From DAOMOD01 sp035444205 (GTDB lineage: Bacteria; Pseudomonadota; Gammaproteobacteria; Xanthomonadales; BPKI01): 33,350 bases of DNA. The first letter of the stretch is position 1. Each line of letters begins with the position of its first letter. The translations under genes were made by a program, and so were the position numbers. Below the pieces are notes generated by a model. That model was not told the DNA's origin and did no database searches. It worked only from the letters and a program-made list of their open reading frames with translations. Positions 21,289-29,790 of the stretch are shown in pieces. Where the stretch lies: contig DAOMOD010000013.1 in the NCBI GenBank assembly GCA_035444205.1, positions 1-33,350 on the forward strand, given 5' to 3'.

Positions 21289-22713
21289 TCAGTTCGCCTT
21301 GTGGATGGCGCGTTTGTCGACGGCCAGTGCGGCTTCGTGCACGGCCTCGGACAGGGTGGGGTGGGCGTGGCAGATGCGGGCGAGGTCTTCGGCGGCACCC
21401 TTGAACTCCATCGCCACCACGCCTTCGTGCACCAGTTCGGGGACATTGGGGCCGACCAGATGCATGCCGAGGATACGGTCGGTTTCGGCGTGGGCGATGA
21501 TTTTCACCATGCCGGCAGTCTCATTCATGGCCACAGCGCGCCCGATCGCGGCGAACGGGAAGCTGCCGGTGCGATAGGGAATGCCGGCGTCCTTGACTTC
21601 CTTCTCGGTCTGGCCGACCCAGGCGATCTCGGGTTCGGTATAGATCACCCAGGGCACGGTGTTGAAGTCGACATGGGCCGGCTTGCCGGCGATGCGTTCG
21701 GCCACCGCGATGCCCTCTTCGCTGGCCTTGTGCGCCAGCATCGGGCCGCGTACGCAGTCGCCGATGGCAAAGACGCCATCGACGCCGGTAGCGCAATGCG
21801 CGTCAACCTCGATGAAGCCGCGCTCGGTGAGCTTCACGCCGCAATCCTCGGAGAGCAGACCATGGGTTGCAGCGCGGCGGCCAACCGCCACCAGCAACTT
21901 GTCGACCACCAGGGTTTGCTCGTCCTTGCCATCGCTGTAGGTGACGTGCACTTCCTTGTTCTTCACCTCGGCCTTGCTGACCTTGCAGCCAAGCCGGATG
22001 TCGAGGCCCTGCTTCTTGAACTCACGCGCGGCGACCTTGGCGACATCGGCGTCGGCAGCGGCGAGGAAGTCCGGCAGGGCTTCCAGGAAGGTGACTTCGG
22101 CGCCGAGCCGGCGCCACACACTGCCCATCTCCAGTCCGACCACGCCGGCGCCGATGACGCCGAGGCGCTTGGGCGTGTCGTCGAAATCGAGCACGCCGAT
22201 ATTGTCGACGATGCGCTCGCCGTCGTGCCTGGCGAAAGGCAGCTCGATCGATACCGAGCCCGCGGCGAGAATGACGTGCTTGCCTTGCAGTTCCGCGTCC
22301 TTGCCGTCGTGGCCCTTGACCCGGACCACACGACCCTTGTGCAGGGTGGCGAAGCCGTGGAAGGCGGCGACCTTGTTGGCCTTGAACAGCGCCGCCACGC
22401 CGCCGTTGAACTGCTTCACGATGCGATCCTTGCGCGCCACCATCTTCTTCACGTCGATGGCCGGCTTGTCGGCGCTGATGCCGTGGTCGGCGAACATGTG
22501 GGTGAGATTGTGGAACTGGCGCGACGAATCCAAGAGCGCCTTCGACGGAATGCATCCCACGTTGAGACAGGTGCCGCCCAGCGCCAGTTTGCCCCCGTCC
22601 TTGGCCTTGAACGCATCCACGCAGGCCACCTTCATGCCGAGCTGTGCGGCGCGAATGGCCGCCACGTACCCGCCTGGGCCGGCGCCGATGACGATGAGGT
22701 CGAAGGTTTGCAT
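21289..22713 (-). CDS. lpdA: Dihydrolipoyl dehydrogenase (E3)
   Basis: FAD-dependent E3 subunit that reoxidises dihydrolipoyl groups of 2-oxoacid dehydrogenase complexes using NAD+. The 474-residue protein has the FAD motif GAGPGG (10-15), the redox disulphide C49-LNVG-C54 within GGTCLNVGCIPSKALL, a second dinucleotide motif VIGAGVVGLEMGSVW for NAD, the FAD-contacting GVFAIGDCVRGPMLAHKA, and the catalytic H451-P-T-L-S-E456 near the C-terminus. It follows sucA and sucB on the same strand, so it most likely serves the 2-oxoglutarate dehydrogenase complex. The 263-bp gap with repeats before it suggests it may also have its own promoter. No strong ribosome binding site is visible. Confidence 0.97.
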   Translation of the reverse strand: MQTFDLIVIGAGPGGYVAAIRAAQLGMKVACVDAFKAKDGGKLALGGTCLNVGCIPSKALLDSSRQFHNLTHMFADHGISADKPAIDVKKMVARKDRIVKQFNGGVAALFKANKVAAFHGFATLHKGRVVRVKGHDGKDAELQGKHVILAAGSVSIELPFARHDGERIVDNIGVLDFDDTPKRLGVIGAGVVGLEMGSVWRRLGAEVTFLEALPDFLAAADADVAKVAAREFKKQGLDIRLGCKVSKAEVKNKEVHVTYSDGKDEQTLVVDKLLVAVGRRAATHGLLSEDCGVKLTERGFIEVDAHCATGVDGVFAIGDCVRGPMLAHKASEEGIAVAERIAGKPAHVDFNTVPWVIYTEPEIAWVGQTEKEVKDAGIPYRTGSFPFAAIGRAVAMNETAGMVKIIAHAETDRILGMHLVGPNVPELVHEGVVAMEFKGAAEDLARICHAHPTLSEAVHEAALAVDKRAIHKAN

Positions 22714-22774
22714 GGGTTGGTGTGGCTCCGTGTCGGGGCTTGAGTCGGTGGAGGTTGTTGGCTTCGAATGGGTT

Positions 22775-22970
22775 CTGAGGGCCTAGGGCTTGGGGCCTAG
22801 GGCCTAGAGGTGGCAAGAATGCAGCGTTGTTCCTTGATCGAATCGTACAGGTACACCGGAAAGCCTCGTTCGTTGTACGCCTGTCGGCCTGCGAGCTGTT
22901 CCCTGGGCCCTAAGCCCTAGGCCCTAAGCCCTAAGCCCTAGGCCCTCCAAGAACAAGCCCTGAGCCCTGA
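22775..22970. repeat. Inverted heptamer arrays (GCCCTAR) between sucB and lpdA
   Basis: On the plus strand, 22907-22948 is six tandem 7-bp units: GCCCTAA, GCCCTAG, GCCCTAA, GCCCTAA, GCCCTAG, GCCCTCC, followed by AAGCCCTGAGCCCTGA at 22955-22970. At 22775-22809 the same type of units appears in reverse orientation (GGGCCTAGGGCTTGGGGCCT and on). The two blocks face each other across about 90 bp. They could fold into a large imperfect hairpin between the two genes. Confidence 0.85.
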
Positions 22971-22976
22971 TCGGAC

Positions 22977-24200
<1,224 letters not shown>

Positions 24201-24228
24201 CGGATGCGGGTCCAGAAACGGATGGAAA

Positions 24229-27072
24229 TCATTCGGGAGGATGCTCGCCTTCGAGCACGCCCACCAGCGCCTTGTCGACCAGTGCAGCCTGCTCCTCCAG
24301 GTGGGTGCTGAAGTGCCCGCAGGCCGGGGCCGGCGAGCGTACGCGGCCGACGTAGTGCAGCGCGTGCCTGTCTGCAATGCAGTAGTGCAGGTGGTGGCGG
24401 ATCTGGAACCAGGCGCCCTGGTTCATCGGCTCCTCCTGACACCAGACCACATCCCTGGCAGCGGGGAAGCGCGCCAGTTCTTCCTTCAATTCGGCACGTG
24501 GGAACGGATACAACTGCTCGATGCGCACCAGGGCGACATCTTCCAGTTTGCGCTCGCCGTGGCCTTCGAGCAGGTCGTAGTAGACCTTGCCGCCGCACAG
24601 CACTACGCGCTTGACCTTCTTCGCAGTTGCGGCGCTGCTGTCGGGAATCAGCGTCTGGAAGGTGCCGCCGCTGAGGTCTTCCAGCGTCGACACCGAGAGC
24701 TTGTGACGCAGCATGCTCTTGGGCGTCATCACGATCAACGGCTTGCGCACGCGCCGCTTCATCTGCCGGCGCAGCATGTGGAACATCTGTGCCGGCGTGG
24801 TCGGTACGCAAACCTGGACATTCTCCAGCGCGCAAAGCTGCAGAAAGCGCTCCAGTCGCGCCGAGCTGTGTTCGGGGCCCTGGCCCTCATAGCCATGCGG
24901 CAGGAACAGCACCAGGCCGCAAAGGCGGCCCCACTTGGCCTCACCGGAGGTGATGAACTGGTCGATTACCACCTGGGCGCCGTTGGCGAAGTCGCCGAAC
25001 TGGCCCTCCCAGATCACCAGGGTGCCGGGATCGGCCGTGGAATAGCCGTACTCGAACGCCATCACCGCTTCCTCGCTGAGGAGGGAGTCGATGATGGTCA
25101 CCGCGCCCGGTTCGGGATTGACCCGGGTCAGCGGCGTTTCGGTATCGCCACTTTGCTGGTCGTGCAGCACGGAATGGCGATGGAAGAAGGTGCCGCGGCC
25201 GGAATCCTGGCCGACCAGGCGAAGCTTGTAGCCCTCGTCGAGCAGGGTCGCGTAGGCCATGTTCTCGGCGAACCCCCAGTCCATTGCCAGCTTGCCGCTG
25301 GCCATCTTCAGGCGGTCGGCCATGATCTTGGCCACGCGCGAATGCAGGTGCATGCCTTCGGGAACACGCAGGATGGTGTCGGCAAGCTGGTCGAGGCACT
25401 TGCGTTCGACGTGGGTGTCAGCGGTTTCGGCGAGCGAGGAGCCAAGATGCGGCGACCAGTCGACCACGAAGTTGTCGCGCAGGTTGCCGTCGAGATCGGC
25501 GACCACGCGACCCTCGTCCATGGCTTCTCGGTAGGTATCGGTCAGCGCCTTGGCCTGGTCCGCCGCCACCACGCCATCGGATGCGAGACGTTCGGCGTAC
25601 AGCTCGCGCGTGGTCTTGCGAGCGCGGATGTTCTGGTACATCAGGGGCTGGGTGGCCGCCGGTTCGTCAGCCTCGTTGTGGCCGTGGCGGCGGTAGCAGA
25701 CCAGATCGATGACCACGTCCTTGTTGAAGGTCTGCCGGTACTCGAAGGCAAGACGGGCGCAGAACACCACGGCTTCCGGGTCGTCGCCATTCACGTGCAG
25801 CACCGGTGCATTCACCATCTTGGCGACGTCGGTGCAGTACAGCGTGGAGCGCGCGTCCTTCGGGTTGCTGATGGTGAAGCCGACCTGGTTGTTGACCACC
25901 ACGTGGATGGTGCCGCCAACCGCAAAGCCGCGCGCTTGCGACATGTTGAACAATTCGGCGACCACGCCCTGCCCGGCGAAGGCGGCATCGCCGTGCACCA
26001 GCACGGGCACCACCTGCTGACGGGCGTCGTCGCGGCGGCGCGTCTGTCGCGCGCGCACCGAGCCGGCGACCACCGGATCGATGATTTCAAGGTGAGAAGG
26101 GTTGAAGCCCAGCACCAGGTGCACCGTGCCGCCGGGTGTGCGCACGTCGGAGGAAAAGCCCATGTGGTACTTGACGTCACCGGTGTGTGCGGGATCGCGC
26201 GGCAGGTCGTCGTGCTTGCCCTCGAACTCGGCGAACAGCTGCTGCGGTGGCTTGCCGAGCACGTTGACCAGTACGTTGAGGCGGCCGCGGTGGGCCATGC
26301 CCATCACCATCTCGCGCACCTGCCCGGCACCGGCCTGGCGCACCAGTTCGTCGACCAACGGAATCAGGCTGTCGCCGCCCTCGAGGGAGAAGCGCTTCTG
26401 GCCGACGTACTTGGTGTGCAGGTAGCGCTCCATGCCTTCGGCCGCGGTGAGGCGATCGAGAATATGGCGACGCTCTTCCGCCTTGAAGTCGAAGTGTCCG
26501 CCCGCACGCTCCAGGCGCTCGTAGAACCAGCGCCTCTGTCCGGCATCGCTGATGTGCATGAACTCGGCGCCGATGCTGCCGGTATAGGTGCGCTTGAGCA
26601 GGTCCAGCATGTCGCGCAGCTTCATGCGCGAAGGGCCGCTCAGGGTTCCGGTGCCGAACTCGGTACCAAGGTCGGCCGGGGTCAGGCCATGGAAGGACAG
26701 ATCGAGGTCGGGTGCCGGCGGTTTCTGCCACATGCCCAGCGGGTCGATGTCGGCATGCAGATGCCCGCGCGAGCGGTAGGCAGTGAGCAGGCGCAATACG
26801 CCGGCCTGCTTGCCGGCGAAGGCCTGGTCGGCCGGCATCGCGGTGGCGGCGGCGCCGTTGCGCCGGGCTGCGCGGGCGAAGGCGGCGATCACCGGACGGT
26901 GCGCCACGTCGCCCGATTCGCGACCCTTGAGCTGGTCGAACCAGGCACGCCAGGAGGGCGTCACCGCGGACGGATCGGCCAGCCAGGCCTCGTAGAGTTC
27001 TTCGACGAAGGCGGCGTTGCCGCCCGAGATATGCGACGACTGGCGAAAGGCTTCGATGCGGGAGCTGCTCAC
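24229..27072 (-). CDS. sucA: 2-oxoglutarate dehydrogenase E1 component
   Basis: Thiamine-diphosphate-dependent decarboxylase that opens the 2-oxoglutarate dehydrogenase reaction of the TCA cycle. The 947-residue length is typical. It begins VSSSRIEAFRQSSHISGGNA with the N-terminal E2-binding FVEELYEAWLADP. Internal landmarks are MGMAHRGRLNVLVNVLGKPP, GDAAFAGQGVVAELFNMSQA with NNQVGFTISNPKDARST for the cofactor, GHNEADEPAATQPLMYQNIR, and the C-terminal QEEPMNQGAWFQIRHHLHY. The start is GTG at 27072: there is no ATG between the upstream non-coding DNA and the conserved N-terminus, and the open frame upstream has no homology. The ribosome binding site is weak, and a terminator-like hairpin lies 15 bases upstream. 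Confidence 0.96.
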   Translation of the reverse strand: MSSSRIEAFRQSSHISGGNAAFVEELYEAWLADPSAVTPSWRAWFDQLKGRESGDVAHRPVIAAFARAARRNGAAATAMPADQAFAGKQAGVLRLLTAYRSRGHLHADIDPLGMWQKPPAPDLDLSFHGLTPADLGTEFGTGTLSGPSRMKLRDMLDLLKRTYTGSIGAEFMHISDAGQRRWFYERLERAGGHFDFKAEERRHILDRLTAAEGMERYLHTKYVGQKRFSLEGGDSLIPLVDELVRQAGAGQVREMVMGMAHRGRLNVLVNVLGKPPQQLFAEFEGKHDDLPRDPAHTGDVKYHMGFSSDVRTPGGTVHLVLGFNPSHLEIIDPVVAGSVRARQTRRRDDARQQVVPVLVHGDAAFAGQGVVAELFNMSQARGFAVGGTIHVVVNNQVGFTISNPKDARSTLYCTDVAKMVNAPVLHVNGDDPEAVVFCARLAFEYRQTFNKDVVIDLVCYRRHGHNEADEPAATQPLMYQNIRARKTTRELYAERLASDGVVAADQAKALTDTYREAMDEGRVVADLDGNLRDNFVVDWSPHLGSSLAETADTHVERKCLDQLADTILRVPEGMHLHSRVAKIMADRLKMASGKLAMDWGFAENMAYATLLDEGYKLRLVGQDSGRGTFFHRHSVLHDQQSGDTETPLTRVNPEPGAVTIIDSLLSEEAVMAFEYGYSTADPGTLVIWEGQFGDFANGAQVVIDQFITSGEAKWGRLCGLVLFLPHGYEGQGPEHSSARLERFLQLCALENVQVCVPTTPAQMFHMLRRQMKRRVRKPLIVMTPKSMLRHKLSVSTLEDLSGGTFQTLIPDSSAATAKKVKRVVLCGGKVYYDLLEGHGERKLEDVALVRIEQLYPFPRAELKEELARFPAARDVVWCQEEPMNQGAWFQIRHHLHYCIADRHALHYVGRVRSPAPACGHFSTHLEEQAALVDKALVGVLEGEHPPE

Positions 27073-27087
27073 GATGGCTGCCGTGTC

Positions 27088-27108
27088 AAAAACGCGCCCT
27101 GGGGCGCG
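27088..27108 (-). terminator. Terminator-like hairpin in the sucA leader
   Basis: On the minus strand CGCGCCC and GGGCGCG pair (7 bp, or 6 bp with a CCAG-type loop) and are followed by five T residues, the layout of an intrinsic terminator. It ends about 15 bases before the sucA GTG and lies downstream of the candidate -10 at 27168. It is either an attenuator of sucAB or a stop for transcripts arriving from the upstream GNAT gene. Confidence 0.6.
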
Positions 27109-27167
27109 CTTGCGGGTGTAGGGGTGGGAACGGACCGGCCGGAAGGGCTGGCTGGAATCAGCCCGAA

Positions 27168-27196
27168 AGTATAACCGTTTCGGCGTTTGGTGCGAT
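27168..27196 (-). promoter_or_regulatory. Candidate sucA promoter
   Basis: The minus strand reads TATACT (5 of 6 consensus bases) at 27173-27168. The hexamer 17 bases upstream, ATCGCA, matches the -35 consensus at only three positions. The start of transcription would be about 90 bases before the sucA GTG. Confidence 0.4.
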
Positions 27197-27266
27197 GCCG
27201 CAAGAAGGAAATGAGGCGCTCGCATTCGTGAGCGCGTCACAGACCACTTGCGCACTTGCTCTTTGG

Positions 27267-27375
27267 CAGGTCCGGGGGAAGTCCGGCGCAGACGCGAAGC
27301 GGCCGAACCTACTCGGGGGCGACCCAGGTGCGGCATGGGTGCGAGGGGATGGTCGCGCACGAGGTGCGCTCCTAC
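27267..27375 (-). repeat. REP-like element, diverged copy of the 9817-9929 element
   Basis: Read on the minus strand it begins GTAGGAGCGCACCTCGTGCG and ends with CTTCCCCCGGACCTG. The blocks GGTCCGGGGGAAG, CCGGCGCAGA and GCGAAGCGG occur in the same order and spacing as in the inverse of the element at 9817-9929. The stem is GCGCAC-CTC-GTGCGC. Confidence 0.8.
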
Positions 27376-27388
27376 CGGGCATGCTCTC

Positions 27389-27464
27389 GTAGGAGACCAC
27401 CCTGTGGGCGACATGAGTGTGGCACCGAAACGACGGGATGAACGCGGCTGAGGCCGCCCCTACA
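27389..27464 (+). repeat. REP-like element with GTAGGAGA...CCCCTACA ends
   Basis: The element begins GTAGGAGACCACCCTGTGGG and ends GCGGCTGAGGCCGCCCCTACA, again with inverted outer ends and an internal stem at each side. The sequence between 27197 and 27266 shows no gene or clear signal. Confidence 0.65.
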
Positions 27465-27475
27465 CAAGAGCCCCG

Positions 27476-27645
27476 CTGCAGGAGGGACTTCAGCCCCGAC
27501 CGTGGAGTGGCTTCGGAGCGAACAGACGGTCGCGGCTGAAGCCGCTCCGACCCGAGCTGGCGCGCTTCTGCAGGAGCGGCGAGAGCTGCGATCAGGCGAT
27601 GCCTACGAAAGGAGGGGATGGTCGCGCACGAGGTGCGCTCCTGCA
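27476..27645. repeat. Cluster of further REP-like half-elements
   Basis: Four units are packed here: GCAGGAGGGACTTCAGCCCC at 27479, its inverted partner GGTCGCGGCTGAAGCCGCTC at 27528, GCAGGAGCGGCGAGAGCTGC at 27570, and an inverse unit at 27612-27642 that repeats 27343-27373 base for base over 31 bp. Together with the preceding elements they fill most of the 598-bp gap between sucA and the GNAT gene, where no protein gene was found. Confidence 0.75.
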
Positions 27646-27670
27646 TTTCACTACAGGATGCCTGCGCAGC

Positions 27671-28627
27671 TCAGACATTGAGCTTGCGCAGGTCGTCGCA
27701 GGGCAGGGCGCGTTCCCACATCTCGTCGAACAGGCGCTGCAGTTCGCGGTTGCGGCCGGGGGCATAGGTGTCGCCCTCGCCTTCGTAGCGGTTGCCCAGG
27801 GTGCGCACGTAGAAGCCGCCGCGGTCGTTGATGGTGAGGGCGCCGGCGAACTGGCGATCACCTTCGGTACCCGGAACGCGGAACTGAAAGACGCTGTTGA
27901 GGCGTTGCGCCAGCGGGATCAGGCGGTGGTTGTCCTTGATGGCGGGCAAGGCATCGTGGACCAGCACGCGTATGCGCGAGCCGCGACCGGAGGTGGCCAG
28001 TTGCTTCAGTTCCTCGAGTACCGGTCCCTGGTCGAGAATGCCGGGATCGAGGTCGCGGGTGACGATGTCCATCTCGCGCCTGGCCAGTCCGATCAGCTTG
28101 AGCATGAGCATGGTGGCGCCTTCGCGGTCGTGCACCTCGACCGGCTCGCGCGGCGCGGGCGGTGGTGGTGGCGGACGATCCGGAGCGACGCGCGGTCCGA
28201 ACGACAGGCGCATGGTGACGTGCGCAATGCCGGCTTCCATGAATTCCTCGCCCTCGGCCACGAAGCCGAAGCGCTCGTAAAAGGGCCGCGCCGAAGTCTG
28301 CGCATGGCACCACACGCCCTCCAGACCGATTGCGTGGGCAAGGTCCATCAACGCCTGCAGGATGACGCTGCCGACGCCGTGACCACGCCAGTCGGTAAGC
28401 ACGGCCATGCGCCCGATCTTGCCGTCCGGACTGAGCCTGCCGGTGCCGATGGGGTGGTGTTTGAGATCGCGTACCAGCACGTGGTAGCAGCGCGGATCCT
28501 CAGCGTCCCATTCCTCTTCGACGGGAACCTGCTGCTCCTGGATGAATACCTTTTCCCGGACGTAGCGGAGGACTTCCTGGTCGCTTTCCCAGTGGGCCAC
28601 TTCCAGATAGAAATCCGAGGGAATCAT
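27671..28627 (-). CDS. GNAT family acetyltransferase with extra C-terminal domain
   Basis: A 318-residue two-domain protein. Residues 1 to about 145 are a GNAT acetyltransferase: VREKVFIQEQQVPVEEEWDAED resembles the ElaA-like start, and motif A for acetyl-CoA is R81-G-H-G-V-G86 in MAVLTDWRGHGVGSVIL, followed by SARPFYERFGFVAEGEEFMEAGI. A proline-rich linker (PPPPPPAPREP, around 150-160) leads to a second domain of about 155 residues: MLKLIGLARREMDIVTRDLDPGILDQ, RIRVLVHDALPAIKDNHRLIPLAQRL and RGGFYVRTLGNRYEGEGDTY, which loosely recalls a phospholipase D-like fold without visible HKD motifs. Substrate unknown. Its ATG overlaps the roxA stop by 4 bases (ATGA). Confidence 0.85.
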   Translation of the reverse strand: MIPSDFYLEVAHWESDQEVLRYVREKVFIQEQQVPVEEEWDAEDPRCYHVLVRDLKHHPIGTGRLSPDGKIGRMAVLTDWRGHGVGSVILQALMDLAHAIGLEGVWCHAQTSARPFYERFGFVAEGEEFMEAGIAHVTMRLSFGPRVAPDRPPPPPPAPREPVEVHDREGATMLMLKLIGLARREMDIVTRDLDPGILDQGPVLEELKQLATSGRGSRIRVLVHDALPAIKDNHRLIPLAQRLNSVFQFRVPGTEGDRQFAGALTINDRGGFYVRTLGNRYEGEGDTYAPGRNRELQRLFDEMWERALPCDDLRKLNV

Positions 28628-29787
28628 CGGACGATCTCCAGGTGTCCTGCATTGATCATGCTGCGCAACGTCTCCAGGTCGGAGGCGACCAGCCCACGCA
28701 CCGCGTCCAGTCCAACGCCGCCGTCGCAGTCGAGCGTCCGCGCCAGCTCCAGGCTTGCATCATAGCGCTCGCCTCCGAGATGGACGACCGCGGCTTCTCC
28801 GTGACGATGCCAGATCATGCGGCTCCACGGATTGCGCAGCAGCTCGCCCTTGCCCAGCAGGCGCTTGCCGAAGGCGGCGGCACCGATAGGGCGCGGACGT
28901 GGCGCGGGGACCTGGGCGCTGCGATAGCGACTGAGGAAGTCGCCCAGGATGGAATACAGCAGGGCATCGTCCGCCAGCGCCATGTCCAGCGTGGCGCGGG
29001 CGCGGGCCAGGGCGGCGCCGTCGAGCTCGGCCGGGTGCCTGGCAGGTTTCAGATCGGGGTCGCAGTAGCGTGACGCTTCGCCCAGATGCTCGGCCAGGCC
29101 GTCGGCGATGCCGGCCGCGAGTTCCGCGGTGGAAGGCGCGCGCATGCCCACCGACCAGGTCAGGCACGGGTCGAGCGCCACGCCGTGATGAGGTACGCCG
29201 GGTGGCAGATAAAGCATGTCGCCCGGCTCCAGGACGAACACGTGGCTGGCCTCGAAGCACTCCAGAATGCGCAGGGCCTGATCCGGCCGGCAGGCGGACG
29301 GCGCATCCTCGCGCGCGTCGATTCGCCATTCGCGACGACCCTCGACCTGCACCAGGAACACATCGTACTGGTCGACGTGCGGACCCACCGATCCGCCCGG
29401 CACGGCGAAGCTGATCATGATGTCGTCGATGCGCCAGCGCGGCAGGAAACCGAATTCGGCAAGCAGCCCACCCACCGTGTCGGGCAGCCACTTGTCGGCG
29501 TCCTGTACCAGCAGCGTCCAGTCGTGGTGGCCAAGCGCGGCAAATCGGTCCTCGTCGAAAGGGCCATGCTCAAGGCGATAGTGGTCGCGTTTGCGATCAT
29601 GCACGACCAGGCGCGCCTGGATGTCTGCCTCGCAGGCAAGGCCGGCAAGCTGGTCGGCCGGCAGCGGGTTGGAGAGGTCGGCGAAGGCGCCGCGGATCAC
29701 GAGCGGGCGCTTCTGCCAGTAGTGCTCGAGAAAGCGCGTCGGCGATTGGCCTAGACGATGGCGGGCTCTGGCGCGGACTTCGATCAT
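28624..29787 (-). CDS. roxA: Cupin/JmjC ribosomal oxygenase, RoxA (YcfD)-type
   Basis: A 387-residue Fe(II)- and 2-oxoglutarate-dependent dioxygenase. E. coli YcfD hydroxylates an arginine of ribosomal protein L16 (uL16). The JmjC core contains the metal triad H137-x-D139 (SVGPHVDQYDVFLVQVEGRR) and H200 in YLPPGVPHHGVALD. The N-terminus has the family pattern FLEHYWQKRPLVIRGAFAD, and a C-terminal winged-helix-like region follows (about 290-387). Its substrate 2-oxoglutarate is also the substrate of the sucA/sucB enzyme encoded nearby. It starts 3 bp after the stop of the beta-oxidation gene and overlaps the GNAT gene, so the three appear to be one operon. Confidence 0.9.
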   Translation of the reverse strand: MIEVRARARHRLGQSPTRFLEHYWQKRPLVIRGAFADLSNPLPADQLAGLACEADIQARLVVHDRKRDHYRLEHGPFDEDRFAALGHHDWTLLVQDADKWLPDTVGGLLAEFGFLPRWRIDDIMISFAVPGGSVGPHVDQYDVFLVQVEGRREWRIDAREDAPSACRPDQALRILECFEASHVFVLEPGDMLYLPPGVPHHGVALDPCLTWSVGMRAPSTAELAAGIADGLAEHLGEASRYCDPDLKPARHPAELDGAALARARATLDMALADDALLYSILGDFLSRYRSAQVPAPRPRPIGAAAFGKRLLGKGELLRNPWSRMIWHRHGEAAVVHLGGERYDASLELARTLDCDGGVGLDAVRGLVASDLETLRSMINAGHLEIVR

Positions 29788-29790
29788 GAC

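Noticed and set aside
22811..22905. A short minus-strand frame between the heptamer blocks reading QLAGRQAYNERGFPVYLYDS
   Set aside because: It looks protein-like but is closed by stops within the flanking repeats and has no start codon, so at most it is a relic.
22907..22948. Possible CRISPR array
   Set aside because: Units are 7 bp with no spacers and no cas genes are nearby.
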